DNA of 64,000 bases from Ligula intestinalis. Taxonomy: Eukaryota > Platyhelminthes > Cestoda > Diphyllobothriidea > Diphyllobothriidae. The notes under the pieces are model-generated. The model saw only the letters and a list, made by a program, of their open reading frames with translations. It did no database searches and was not told the DNA's origin. Both the position numbers and the translations under genes were made by a program. Shown piece by piece: positions 11,355-23,559 of this stretch; position 1 is the stretch's first letter; every line of letters starts with the position of its first letter. The stretch spans positions 14,449,918-14,513,917 of the forward strand of contig JAYGXS010000004.1 of NCBI GenBank assembly GCA_036362985.1. The letters run 5' to 3'.

Positions 11355-12215
11355 ATAATACTAATGCCCCAAGGCGTTCCCTCAAAAATTGATGAACTCA
11401 AGACAGTACTCTCGGAGCGGAAACCTGATGTAGTTGCCTAACCGGAAACATGGCTAAAAACAGAAATCGCGGATTCGGAGATTTCGATTCCAGCATACCA
11501 GCTTTTCCGCAAAGACCGCCAAAACCGACAAAGTGGTGGGGTTGCTGTGTATGTTAGAACTGGAATTTATGTTGTCGAAAGATAAAACACTCTAGCCTTG
11601 GAATGTGAATCCGTCTGGTTAAAGATCGAGAAGGCTTTCTCACTGAACCTTGAATTACTGGCCGTATACTGGCCACCAAACGTTCTGAGTGGAGCCGACG
11701 ACTCGCTCCTTAGTCTGGTGAAGGAAGCTGCTAACCACCAGGAAGTTCTTATTGTTGGTGTCTTCAACACACTTGCAATAGACTGGGACAACCTGACAGG
11801 GGAGGCAGCGTCAACTTCCTTTAGTGCCAAATTAATGGATCTGACTCTTGACCTCTCTCTGGGACAGAACGTTAAGGAACTTACCAGATTTCGAGAAAAC
11901 CAGCGGGATAATTGTCTGGATACCATTTTTACGAAGGATTAATCCTTTATAGATGAAGTGCATTCGAGTGCTTCGCTCTGAACGAGTGACCATACGACGC
12001 TAATGTGAGACTACGCACTCCATTTTCAACGTCTGAGGAAAACAGAGGACCAGCCGAATATATGGAAGGCAGATCTTAATTCAATGAGGAATGCACTATC
12101 GTCCAAGAATTGGGACTGCCTGCTCAAGGGGGATCGGGAAAAAGATTGGAGATCACTCAAGAGGATTGCATTTGAACTGATTAAGCGCTTTTGTCCGGTG
12201 GAGGTACACAAAACG
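11355..12215 (+). pseudogene. CR1-like element A, 5' part: EEP endonuclease, broken
   Basis: Endonuclease domain of a CR1/Jockey-type non-LTR retrotransposon. The reading KIDELKTVLSERKPDVVA, (stop) PETWLK, GGVAVYVR, WLKIEKAFSLNLELLAVYWP, then LIVGVFNT and LDTIFTKD follows the order of exonuclease-endonuclease-phosphatase family enzymes that nick the target. It carries stops at PDVVA*PETW (about 11440) and at 11582-11584, and further breaks after 11940. From about 12100 a conserved linker (DWRSLKRIAFELIKRFCPVEVHK) is readable up to 12210, where another element begins. The continuation is at 14256-16340, so A is one element split in two. Confidence 0.82.
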
Positions 12216-14255
12216 AATAAATAATAAATAAATAAATTTTATATTTGAGGCCCGAGGGGCCTCGTCATTGCAAACTTAGTGCTGTGGAAAAATAAATACA
12301 AAGTTGCTAAATGCTGCTCCCCATGAACAACCACATAGGCAGTGGGAGCGTTTAGGACTGTTGGCAGATAAAATTAATACCCACCAACATATCGTCATTT
12401 TAAAATAGTAGTCAACACTCTCTGAAGACGCATGGTGAACTGAGGAGGAAGAAGTGAAAAAACTCCTACCATTAAAACGGGGGCAGAGTTCAACGGATCC
12501 CCACTTAAAAAGAAAACGAAACGTAGGAGAAAAAACTGCTTCTGCAGAATTAAGGAGGTTGGTTGATAGGATTGATTGTAGTGCAATGAGACAAGACTGT
12601 TGATGAGAACGTATGAGGGTTGGAAATGCTTCTTGTCAATTGGAGAAATCATATAGCAGCAGAGGCTTCCGTTCACCACTGTTATACCGCCCGACTGGCT
12701 TTTTGATCAACCATCAAGGAGGTGAGACCGGAGGAGGTCATCGCGGAAAACAGGGTCGACAAGATGAGGAGCGGCAGAGGTCACGTGATCATCACCGAAA
12801 CGCCGTAGATGCAACCTTGTGGACTGCGGAGTCAAGCGACGAGCTGGCGAAAATGGCAGAACCACCGTGAGCATGATTAGAGACCATGAAGCCCATCGCC
12901 AAGGTTGTAAAACGCGGAACGGAGAACAGCAATGATGACTGGACAGAGACGGAGACGAAACATCGTTGCAAATATCACTCTGTAGAGGAAGAAATATACA
13001 TATATGGATACCAATGTAACATAAATATAACCACCTCAAATACCAGGAGGACCTTTTTCAAAGTTAAAAAGTTGTGTTTTTGGGAAGGAGACGGATAACA
13101 AGGAATTTATATCTTCCGAAGTTAAGTGTTTACGTTATTTGACTTTAAAAACTGCTAAGTTAGACGGCAGCCTAATTTCGAGGTGAATATTATTCCAGAG
13201 GAAGGCATATTTGGTGGCAAAGAAGCGAGAATGGTTCGATGTTGAGCTAAATGGGGGTGCAATTATCCTGGAGGAATTACGAGTCGCAGAAGGTCTATCA
13301 GCGGGCATAAGATCGTCGATTCGTGGGAGGTTAGGGGTAGAGTTAACGCGAAAAAGCAAGCAGAGGCCCGCTTCGAGTTTTCTGACCCAACGAAATGTCA
13401 TGTTCGCTAACTGACATCTCTCTGTATAAGAAATAGTGGATCGAGGAAGAGCGAATATTTTGCGAGTAAATACCCTCTGTACATTTTGAACCTTACCATG
13501 GCTAGAAGCATTCATTAGACCAAAGAGGGGACAGCAGTATTCTAGGATGGGTAGAACATACATGCGATAAATTTTTAACGTTATTTCCAGCAGGGAGAAA
13601 TAATGTGATATAAAACCACATATCTGTGCAGCCTTCGCAGATAGTCAATCCGCATGAGGTGACAATGCTAGTTTATTTGTTAAGCTTAGACCTAAGTCTT
13701 TTATGGTGAATCGTTCTAAAAGTGGAGTATTTTGAAAGACTAGTGGACGAGGAGGCTTGGCGGGACCAAAACACATGAAACTACAATTGGATGGAGAGAA
13801 CTCCATCTGCCAGGTAGCACCCCAACGTGAGAGTGTTAGCAGGTCCGCGTTTATTTTATCAACGCATATATTGCCTGTGTCCTTAGAAAATGAGTATATG
13901 CATTTGAGTTCATCTGCATCAATGAGATTGTGTGAATTTTTCAGAACCATCGACATTTCATTTTTATATAGAATGAAGAGTAAAGTACCTAATACAGTAC
14001 CTTGAAAAACGCCACTCGTGATCAGCTGAGCAGTGGAGAAACTATTACCTACTAAGACCTTCTGGCTACGGTTAGACAAGTGGGAGCCGATGAAGTCGGG
14101 GCGAGGGGGACGGAGGCCAATGGCTTCCAATTTTACCAGAAGCCGTCTGTGCGGTACCTTGTCAAAGAGTATTCTCAGGTCAAAGTAGATAACAACTACA
14201 GATTGCCGCTCGTAACGGAGGGAAGTGACGTGGTTGAGAAAAGCTAAGTGTCACG
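12216..14255 (-). mobile_element. CR1-like element B inserted into element A, minus strand
   Basis: A minus-strand non-LTR element lying exactly between the two halves of element A. Its minus-strand 3' end is an (ATTT)n tract (AATAAATAAATAAA on the plus strand, about 12218-12238), a common non-LTR terminus. The RT sequence occupies 13135-14252. The 900 bp between RT and tail (12240-13134) has no recognised domain and is taken as 3' UTR. I could not find a convincing target-site duplication, so the exact borders are soft. Confidence 0.65.
13135..14252 (-). pseudogene. Reverse transcriptase fragment of CR1-like element B
   Basis: Minus-strand RT pieces. From 14250 downward: VVVIYFDL, FDKVPHRRLL, LEAIGLRPPRPDFIGSHLSN, SGVFQGTVLGTLLFILY (palm motif, usually SGVPQGSVLGPLLF), then a metal-binding region reading LIDADELKCIY in place of FADDxKLY, then the thumb region, and in a second open frame (13135-13563) LPILEYCCPLFGL and FNLVQ-like terminal motifs. 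There is a shift between the two frames near 13600 and the catalytic Asp-Asp is altered (DADE), so it is inactive. The 5' part of the element, including the endonuclease, is absent. Confidence 0.8.
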
Positions 14256-16340
14256 TCTCGCATGACGAGAGACCTTAACAGGCAATTAAAAACGAAAGAT
14301 AGAAACTAGAAGTTATGCAGGGAAAGTGGGTCACCAGTACACCTCGAGGAATTCCGGCGCCAAAGAAACGCGGTAAAAAAAATCGATCTACCAGGCCAGG
14401 GAAAACTATGAATTAAGAATCCTCCAACAGGCCGAAGAAAAGCCTAAAATTCTATTCCGCTACATTAACAGTAGATTAAAAAACAAGGATCCTGTCGCAG
14501 TACTTAAGAATGATGATGGCGGAGAATTCGTTGAGAATGACGAGAAAGCCGAGTACTGTAGCCGGTTCTTTGCCTCGGTATTCACTAGGGAAACCGAGCT
14601 TCATTTTGATAATGCCAACAGTGCTGTTGTAAACGCCGGTCCAGCACTTCATTCTCTACAATTTCCAACATCTGTAGTTAAGAGGGAGCTGTAGGGCCTC
14701 AAAGAAGCTTAGTCATACGGTCCAGACAATAGACCAGCCAAGTTCTTGAAAGAATTGGCAAGCAAACTCTCAGAGCCCCTAGCACATACCTTTCGTTCTT
14801 CATTTGGATTAGTGAAAAACTGCCATCCGAATGGAAAACGGCAAATATTTACCCGCTATAAAAGGGCAGAAACCGCACGAAGGTCAACAATTACCGGCCC
14901 GTCAGCCTTACTTGCATTTGCTGTAAGGTGATGGAAACGATAATTAAGAAGACGACAATAAAGTTCTTGGAGGAGAACAACCTACTGTCAGGGCTCCAAC
15001 ACGGCTTCAGAAAGAACCATTCTTGCCTTTCCAGCATTCTACTCTCCACTGAGCAGTGGACTCACGCACTGGATGAAGATGGGGAGGTTGACGTCATCTA
15101 TACGGACTTCAAGAAGGCATTCGACAGCATCCCACATTAACGTCTAATGTATAAATTGTCAGAAATTGGAATAAGAGGAAACCTGCTGGCATGGATCACT
15201 GATTTCCTCCCAGGGCGTTCGCAAACTGTGTGCATCGGTGACTCGAAGTCAACCCCTACATCTGTTCTGAGTGTCGCCCCCCAAGGCTCTGTCTTAGGGC
15301 TACTGCTCTTCCATATCTATATGAACGACTGTGTCAACGTCCTGGGTTGCAGTTCCATCATTTTTGCCGACGATGTCAAACTCTGGAGAGACATCAGGTC
15401 TGACGCCGATGGGAAAACGCTTCAAGAAAGTCTCAATCGACTTAGCTGCTGGTCTGCTCATTGGCTCTTAAACTTCAACATCAGTAAGTGTGTGGTTTTA
15501 AGACTCCTTACTAGAAAGGCTAATGAGGAGGACAATTCCTTCCAATACCTTCTCGATGGGCACCCGCTTTCAAATGTGGACGAACAAAAGGACCTCAGTG
15601 TCCTTATAAATTCCTCGCTTAAACCATGTTCACAGTGTCTAAAGGCAGCTAAACGTGCGACACAGGTGTTGTTTGTGATTCGGCGGGAATTCGTCAACAT
15701 CGACAAGGAGCTATTCAGGAAAACCTACGGAGCGTTTTTTCCGCGTCCGTGGTTCAAGAAGGATTACCTGTACCTGGAACGAGTGCAAGCGAGGGCTACG
15801 AAGATGGTCAAGAATCTTGTTCATCTGCCTTATGAAAACAGACTGACCAAACTTGATCTATTTCCTCTTAATTATAGGCAACTCCGCGGTGACCTCATAC
15901 AAACCTACCGAATTGTTAGAGGCCGTGAGTGCGCACTAGAATTTGACAATTTCTTCGGATTTGCTCGGACTGATCATCTGCGGGGTCATCCCTTTAAACT
16001 ACAGAGTAAACCGGCCCATATCGACGTTCGATGGAACGCGTTCTCTCAGAGGGTCACCGGAGCGTGGAATGGACTCCCTGACGAGGTGGTCCTCTCAGAT
16101 ACTGTTGACATTTTTAAGAACAAACTTGATTCTCATTTGCTGAAAAACTGTGACAGATATAATGAACATAGTGTCAGGAGCAGCACCTTGCAACTGGCTC
16201 ACACTTAACTCTGATTTTCAGCCTACATTTGTACATTTGTATTATGTACTATTGTTACGGTGGACTTATTTTACGATTTTTGGTTATGAATAGGGAGGTC
16301 AAGGGAGAAAGTCTTCTTCCCTTAATAAAGTGACTTAAAC
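14256..16340 (+). pseudogene. CR1-like element A, 3' part: reverse transcriptase, broken
   Basis: RT of the element whose endonuclease lies at 11355-12215. SRMTRDLNRQLKTKDRN at about 14260 is the linker typical between the domains. Then come YINSRLKNKDP, LQHGFRKNHSC (about 14995), VDVIYTDFKKAFDSIPH, APQGSVLGLLLFHIYMND, FADDVKLW (catalytic) and the C-terminal LERVQARATKMVKNL...YRQLRGDLIQTYRI. Stops occur at about 14693, 14710 and 15138 (TAA after DSIPH), and there are frame changes near 14830 and 14930. The longest intact stretch is 15147-16208 (353 aa); within it AFFPRPWFKKDYLYLE lacks about 25 residues present in copy C, a deletion. A 3' UTR with AATAAA at about 16324 ends the element near 16340. 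Confidence 0.87.
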
Positions 16341-17039
16341 GGCCCAACAACGGACGCTTGTAGGGCTCCAATTTTGACAAGCGCCCGTGCTGAGTAGTAG
16401 TTAACCGCCATAAGGATTTGTCTAAAATCGCTTAAGATCTTAAAACCAGTTTATGAGGGCATATTTTTCGGTTTTGCGTCCTTTAAGTAGAATCATGGGT
16501 TAGGTAGTCCTCCTTCATCCAAAGAGTCCAGAACCACGAGTAGTTACCCAATGTTGTGGTTTCGGCTTTCATATGTTCATTTTATTAAAAAAATGGGTCG
16601 AACTCACTGGGAAGCAGAATTGTAATGTTTTCTTCTCATGATAAACACACAAACTTCCTATGCACTGTAAGCATATTCGTCCACTTTTATTAAAATTTAC
16701 CATTGATTATTATAATTTTGTTTCACGCAAGTTATCACTTTCAATTTCATTTTCCTTTCCCTCACACTGAACGACGACGTCTGCTAAATGATGATGCATG
16801 TATTTGGAAGTGTGCACAGTTTGCCACCGTATGTGAGTGTCTAGCAAGCTTGCGATGGTGCAGGCGCTAAGAAGGTTCATGCATTGAAGGAAATAAGATC
16901 ATAGAATGCATTGAGTGAAATACTGCTGACGGCATCTGTGAAGTACGCCTAGCTAAATACCTATTTATAGTCACCTTTCCGAGTCAAAACGCCCGTAGTG
17001 ACGTACATCGTTCAACCTTTTGCCTTTCGCGACTGATAG
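16341..17039. other. Anonymous stretch
   Basis: No gene, repeat or structured element recognised. Confidence 0.5.
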
Positions 17040-17300
17040 CACGTGCTCACTAATGGCTGCCTACCCCAATCAATCCTGGCCAATCACCTTCAGGGTTGAT
17101 GCACTCTCGGGTGCAAACCCACGTCCGCCAACTGTCAACTTCCTCTTACCTCTTCTCCAATAGCTTCGTACAGAATATACTACTCCTTCCACCTGACGTC
17201 CCACTTCTTCCCTTCCCACACGGCACCGGGCTTGAAGATCGCAACGGCAAGGGATTTTTCTATTAACTTAAGCCACTGCGATAAGTCTTCAACTTCCACG
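17040..17300 (+). repeat. Dispersed repeat R1, copy 1
   Basis: Shares with 23560-24245, 25100-25575 and 56080-56490 the ordered blocks CCAATCACC, then CTTCTCCAATAG or similar, a run of CCTTCC/CTTCTC, a GATCGCAACGGCAAGGG block, and a terminal AAGCCACTGCGATA. No coding sequence. The class is unknown; all four copies are in the same orientation. Confidence 0.65.
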
Positions 17301-17894
17301 AGCTAACTCGAAACTCCCTTTAAGGCGGCTGAAGCGATTAGCATACTTTATCAAAACGAAAGGAGCTTAGTATGTAAGCCATGAAACACATTACATAGTA
17401 ACATTCGGGGTTCATGGTTATATTGAAGTCGACGCGAACAGCTGTGCGAAGTTGCGGAAGTGGTGCGGATTTTGAAAACAGCGTATTTACTAAAGGCCTG
17501 GAGGCTACACCGAGCACTATTTAGTGCAGGAGCAGTTGAGCTTGAGCAAGGGGGGCTGAGTGGATGCCAAGCAGAAACATCACTATCCACTTCTCAACGG
17601 CAACCGGAGGGCAAAAATGGGATCAGTCCTGCTGCAATAAGGGAATTGAGAAGAACCTGGAGGCGATAGGGCTCGAAATGAGCACCTATCTAGAGGAAGG
17701 TTTATGGTGAAAGAGAAAAGGTTCAAACCGGGGAGCATCAACCTCGCTTAAAAATGCGTTTACAAGACAGACGTGTGAGGTGAGCAGGGAGATGTAGTTT
17801 ATTTGATGAGAATGAAGCGACTTTGTATTTCTTAGTCATGCTTTGATCACAGGCCCCGCGTGTCTGCATGCTCTCGTGTGCACCAGCCCGTGCG
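17301..17894. other. Anonymous stretch
   Basis: Short open frames only, none with recognisable features. Confidence 0.45.
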
Positions 17895-18215
17895 TGTTCC
17901 AGGTTGTAAAAACCTCCGTTCAAGGTCACCCTCTGTCTGGCTCATTGGCCAACCACTTCCAAAGGCCAGTCCACAACAGGACCCTAGTGCTGACGGTCAG
18001 ACGCTCCCCGAGCGGCCCGCTCATGGCTGGACTTGCACTCGTCTGGGATTCACTTACCTCTTACTTACATTTTACTCCTGTTACAACTTATTAAATTATC
18101 CCTAACACTCTGGCCTTCCACGCCTTATCTTATCTCTCAGCTTATAAATGTTGGGATAAGTTCTATCGTCTTTTATCTGACAGGAATACGTTATATCCCA
18201 CAAGAATCCCGGGAG
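17895..18215 (+). repeat. Dispersed repeat R3, copy 1
   Basis: Aligns with the reverse complement of 47470-47885 and 59400-59660: common blocks are CTCATGGCTGGACTTGCACT, TCTGGGA(T/G)TCACTT, TTACTTACATT, ATTATCC, TTCCACGCCTTATC, TTGGGATA and TATCCCAC. Non-coding; possibly SINE-like, because the 47470 copy contains GAGTTCGAACC, similar to a tRNA B box. Confidence 0.65.
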
Positions 18216-19199
18216 TTAAGTCTAGATATAAAGAAAGTGTAGTGTACAGTAGACACCAAAAATCATGCAATATTTCGACATATGCGAAAGGCGGATACTC
18301 TTTTGCTAATTGGCATTGGCTCATGTTGTGATACTGATTATCGTTTAGTCTATTCTGAAGTCACTTCAGTCGGATTTTTAACGAGATTTGTTCCGACCAC
18401 TAGCAAAACGTATCTGTTGTAAAAACTGGCTACTTAAGTAGTATGTCTTTTTATCATTTATTTTGACTGCCTTTATAAATTTAAATATATCTTATGGAAA
18501 ACGTGCACGAAAAATTATTTCTTGTACTTGTTTCATAGAAAATTACGCCTTTTTTAAATTTTATACTCAAAGAAAGGGTAGCTTTCAGTTTAAAAAAAGT
18601 TGCTAAGCATGAGTTTTTTCACGATTGTGAGGTCTTTATTAATAATACATCGTATCCGTCAACTTAAAAGTGCAGCCTACACTGCATAAAAGATAATTCA
18701 AATCCATTTCAACATTTTATGAATACTATGTGACTTCTTCCTGAAACTGTAGGTGAAAATGTTCATTTCCTTAAACAGGATGTACAGTGCGCAGTTTTTA
18801 GACCTTGAATTCGAGTGTAGCAGTCACTAGTTTAGAAAATTATGCGGGCAATTGAGCAACTTTTTTAAACCTGAAAGCTACCCTTTCTTTGAATATAAAA
18901 TTTAAAGAAGGCGTAATTTGCTATGAAAGAAGTACAAGAAGTAATTTTTTCGTGCATGTTTTCCATAAGATATATTAAAATTTATAAAGTCAGTCAAAAT
19001 AAATTTTAAAAAGACATACTACTTAAGTAGCCAGTTTTTACAATAGATACGCTTTGCTAGTGGTCTGAACTACCTTTGAGCGTCAACTTACAACACAAGC
19101 CACGATATGTCCAAAGAAGTTTTATGGATAGATCCGCAGTCAAAGGAAGCACCGGGACGACATTGCAGCTCTAAGGGATAACCTCGGGAACGTAGTAAC

Positions 19200-20850
19200 G
19201 GAAGGACCGCGGAAAGTAGAGTTACTGTCAGAATTTTTCAGATCGGCGTTTACGATTGAATCCCCCGACGACAATTCGGGAGTAGAAGTGGGCAAAGGTA
19301 CAGCCATTATTCAAACTGTTACCTTTTCTGTCGCAGACGTAAGACATGTCCTCAGTCACATCAAACCAGACAAGTCTCCTGGACCGGATGGGATCCCTGG
19401 ACTGATACTTAAAGAACTGTCGACCGAGCTATCGGTGCCTCTTTCAATTCTGTTTGAGCTTTCCATGAGAACGGGGGACTTGCCTTTGCAGTGGAAGACG
19501 GCCAACATCGTACCGTTATATAAGGGAGGTAGCAAGATGTCTGCAAACAGCTTTCGATCCATAAGCTTGACTTGCCTTTCCTGCAAAATGATGAAGGTTC
19601 TTGTCAAGCAGGCCATACTAAAATTTTGCGATGAAAGTGACATCATACAAAATTTTCAACATGGTTTTCGGTGAGGGCACTCCTGCCTTTCAAATTTACT
19701 GACTTCAATTGAGGCCTGGACAAGTGCTTTAGAAGAGGGCTTCGAAGTGGACGTAGTGTACATCGATTTCCGCAAAGCCTTTGACAGCGTGCCCCATCAA
19801 CGCCTTTTAAATAAACTGAGCGTTCTTGGCAGCAAGGGGAAAATTTAGGACTGGATCAGGTCATTTTTAGTCGGTCGAAAACAACGCGTTTGCATCGGAA
19901 AGGATAAATCGGACTGGGTTGACGTAGTTAGTGGGGTTCCTCAAGGCTCGGTTCTCGGTCCTCTACTCTTCATTCTCTATGTAAATGACAGCCTTCAAGA
20001 ACTGGACTGCGGTAAAATCATATTTGCCGATGACGTTAAGCTCTGACAGGTCATTAAGCGCCCAAGCGACCGAGATGCTCCGCAAAATAATCTTTGCAAA
20101 CCACAGACGTGGTCCGAGAGATGGCTGCTGGATTTCAATGTGCAAAAGTGTGCCGTCCTCCACCTGCGTCCAACAAACTACCCTGTTCCTCAGAGCAGCA
20201 GGACATCTCACCTGAAAAACATCCAAATTCCCGTAGCATCTACGCAAAAAGACCTCACCATTTGGATACAGAGTAATCTGAAGCCCTCATTACAATCTGT
20301 CAAAGCTGCAAATAAAGCCACAGGAGTGCTGCACGCTATCAAAAGGGCGTTTCTAGCCTTCGATTAAGATCTCTTTGGCAGAGTGTACGGCACATTTGTT
20401 CGACCACACCTAGAGTATGGCATACAGGCATGCTGGCCAAGGCTAGCTAAGAACACAGCATGTTTGAGAAAGTGCAGCATCGGGCAACAAAGCTAGCAAG
20501 AGGTCTAAAGAACCACACTTACATTGATAGACTGGCATGCCTAAATTTATTCCCTCTGCATTACAGGCAAAAACGAGGGGATCTTATCCTAGTTTACAAG
20601 ATAATAAACGGTCTTGAGCCAGGATTACGCTTTGAAGACATGTTTCAGTGGCACCTCTCGCCTCATCTCCGTGGGCACACAATGAAGGTGCGCACGAAAA
20701 TGTTCAAGCTAAACCTCCGCTCTGAATTCTTCACGCAATGTGTCATACAACAGTGAAACAACCTTCCACAGGCAGTCGTGGAGGCCAATTCCCTTCAGAT
20801 GTACAAACAACGCTTGGATAATTACATGCGTCCCCTCTCCTCTCTCCAAG
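19200..20850 (+). pseudogene. Reverse transcriptase of CR1-like element C, four stops and a frameshift
   Basis: RT reading in one frame from about 19200: SEFFRSAFTIES, HIKPDKSPGPDGIPG, WKTANIVPLYKGG, NFQHGFR, VDVVYIDFRKAFDSVPHQRL, SGVPQGSVLGPLLFILYVND, IIFADDVKL (catalytic), KPSLQSVKAANKATGVLHAI, RPHLEYGIQACWP. In-frame stops fall at 19672-19674 (TGA), about 19846 (TAG), about 20044 (TGA) and 20365-20367 (TAA). Near 20460 the reading moves to another frame: FEKVQHRATKLARGL, LFPLHYRQKRGDLILVYKII, up to a stop at 20754. The motifs are in canonical order with only point decay, so this is an old but nearly full-length RT domain; the endonuclease is absent (5' truncation). Confidence 0.88.
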
Positions 20851-20955
20851 TCTGAACTCTAAAAACCAGACATATATTGTAAAAAAATGCTACTCGCCTC
20901 CCTCCAAGTCTGACCTCTAAAAAACAGACATATATTGCAAAAAAAATGCTACTCA
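20838..20955. repeat. Tandem duplication (~60 bp unit) in CR1 3' UTR
   Basis: Two adjacent units sharing CCAAGTCTGA(A/C)CTCTAAAAA and CAGACATATATTG, then a run of A and ATGCTACTC. Such 3'-UTR duplications occur in CR1-clade elements. Confidence 0.75.
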
Positions 20956-21224
20956 CTGTTTCCCAATACTATGTTAGCAATGGTGAATTTTTATAGGTGC
21001 ATGTACACGTTCTAAATAGGGTTTTAAAAGGCATTGCCTATTATCCTCACCAAATAAACTGAAACTGAAGCCCGTTGAAGCGCCCGCATTCTAGCATGAC
21101 TGAAATGGCTGCAGAATAGACTGCACGATAATCAATATGACAACTTGAGTCAATGCCGATTAGCGAAAGAGTATCAGTCTTTCGCATATGTCAAAATGTT
21201 GCGTGATCTTTGGCGTCTACTGTA

Positions 21225-23559
21225 TGCTACCTGCACTGTCATGCTACATGCTCGACAAAAGAACACTCATGGTCATGTGCGCATATTTAGACACCCTTCC
21301 ACCTATGACATTGTCCCATGCTGCATACTTTGCCGTGCCCCAAGGTTGTCATAAGCCATTTAAAACTGTTTAGAGATGCAAAATGTTCATTTAGAAATTC
21401 AAAAGAAGGTAGGGTTTCCAATTAGTGTCTTCGAAAGTTCCTTATGTATTATAGAGACCTATTTAAGTGTTTTAAGTAGGTTAAATTACCCATAATCTTC
21501 CAGTTTTCTACACGCCATCCATCGATCCAGCAGGGATTTGATGATAGCATTGAGCTGCAGAGCGGTCCTTGGAAGTTCATCGCATACCAAAACCGCTTAA
21601 GTCAGTATATAAGCGGAATTAGCCTTTCAAATTAACCACTTACTTACAATTTTTAAGTAGGGTGATTTCCACAATCTTCCCTTTTTCACTTCGTTAACCT
21701 TGTTCTAGTTGGTGTTGGTGGTTCCACTAGAAAATGTACCTCAGTGACCTCGCCCGAGGTTACGGCACACTCCCCCTGCGTGCAAGCGTTCGCCGTCGGT
21801 CGGGCGGGGAGTTAGCGATGATGTTAAAGCCTACTTTAGCGTCTTCACCTAAGGTCTGAGTACGCGACCCAACTTGTCCTCGTAACTTTTTTATTTTACA
21901 GAAATATTGCAATCTCATTTTTTCCCTGACATGCCCCGCCCATCCTCTCCCCTATAATCAGGTGCCCGTGAGTCTGAGGGGCGCGCTTCACACGTTTCCC
22001 AGACAGCCCAACAAGGAATCCCTACCCAAGAAAACAGTTGGAACAAATTTTGTCTTCAATAAATTCTCCCCAAGCCGGTGCATTTAAAATGGCAATGAAC
22101 AATTAATGATGCAAGCAAGTAGAAAAATCATTGCGGGGGTGTGGAGAGGAAATTGCAGCCCAAGTGTTCTGATCAATTTCATGGAGGATTCGGCCTCCTG
22201 AAAATACTAACTTGATGACTTCGGACCATGGCAACTGCGGCGATCGTATGAAGTTCCTCTGTGGGCTTGAGTAAACTGATCACAACCTCCTCTGCCGTAG
22301 CCAACAACTGCCCATCACGTGATTTTTAATAGCCTTAAGTGGCCCTGTTTATCATCTGGAAGGGCTCTCTGGCGTCCACGTGATAATCGATATCTGCGGT
22401 GGAGGGCCGCAATGTCTGCTCCCCCTTCGTCCTCCAAGGTCCGCTGCAGCAAACTCGTGCATCATCACAAACAACTGTTTCAGTGTTTTCTTTCACTGAC
22501 GCCCCACCCCCGGGATTTGACCTCGCAGCTGCTTTTGGCTAATCGATGACAACTGCGCCAGCATCCCCTTTCCTTCGGTGCTCAAGCGGTCCCCACAGTT
22601 GACCTCAGCTTATGCAGTCATGTACACGTGTGCGCACACGTCTGCGTATACGCGTGCGTCCAGATAATCACGCCTGTCTAAGGGCCACTTAATACGCCAC
22701 CCTTCGGCCGATGCAGGCGACATGCCCTCGGGCAACTGCAACACACAGATAACAAACTAATTGAACCTGCTCCACAATCCTACTTAAGCAGCTTCGACCA
22801 CTGTCTCATGCTCTCTCAGGTCTGGCTGGACGCAGTCAACACTAGTCCTGGCTTCGCCATTGGTCACCGCCGCCGTGGACAGTAATTGGACGTTCTGTAC
22901 ACGACAAATCACTCCTTCTGCTGACTTCTGCCTTTTAACGTCCAACCAGGGATTTCGACCTGATGATTGTAGTTATCCAAGTACACCCATTACTTAGACC
23001 ACTACATATCTACCATATGCGCGAGGACAGGGCTGTTAAACTTTGTTTATTCGGCCATTTTTTAACCATGCTGAAAGATATCCTCCTATTATTTTGGACA
23101 AGCGCCGGCTAGTGTGATCAACATATTCTGCACCACAGGAGCAGGTAAAAGGATAAGTGATCACAGAGGTGGGCTGGGTTGGTAGGTAGTGACCTAGCTA
23201 GTGCACACCTATCAGAGTTGATAATCCTCTAATTCATCGCGAATGATTGCAAGGGCTGCAATAAGTATCTACCTGAACCGAGTTTGCAGTATGCCTGCGT
23301 GCTTGTCGAAATTATCGGCTCCTAAGTTAATCGCACGTTTATTGCACTTCCTGTCATTCGCTTCTTTACCTGTTAGCAACTTATTTATCCCTATCAGCTT
23401 CCAGGGCTTAACTACGGCATCCTATACCTGACCAACTTGGATCATAAATTGTTACTTCGGAGAAGGACGAGAGAGAGCTAGAGTGATCGACACTAGTGGC
23501 TCCCTCACGGCACTCAGCGCATATTCCTCACTAGAAAAAACTCAATGCACACTTAAGCT
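21225..23559. other. Anonymous stretch
   Basis: No recognisable gene. Two weakly similar segments (about 21465-21515 and 21645-21690, both with AAGTAGG and ATCTTCC) may be a decayed direct repeat. Confidence 0.4.

Larger units (their letters stand above)
19071..21066 (+). mobile_element. CR1-like element C nested in the TIR element
   Basis: A 5'-truncated non-LTR element interrupting the right TIR of the 18247-21222 element. The host sequence reads CTGAAC up to 19070 and resumes at GAAGCCCGTTGAAG (21067), as in the related uninterrupted arm near 40760. The 3' UTR holds a 60-bp tandem duplication (about 20838-20955, units with CAGACATATATTG) and ends AATAAACTGAAACTGAA, a short-repeat terminus usual in this clade. 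Confidence 0.85.
18247..21222. mobile_element. TA-flanked long-TIR element (Tc1/mariner-like, non-autonomous), split by CR1 copy C
   Basis: Left terminal repeat 18247-18610 is an imperfect reverse complement of 18860-19070 plus 21067-21222. Both outer ends read CAGTAGACACCAAA / TTTGGCGTCTACTG and are flanked by TA (18245-18246, 21223-21224). Without the nested retroelement it is about 980 bp, with ~360-bp TIRs and a 250-bp centre that has no open frame of note. CAGT ends and TA duplication suggest Tc1/mariner. A related single arm is at 40560-40925. Confidence 0.85.
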
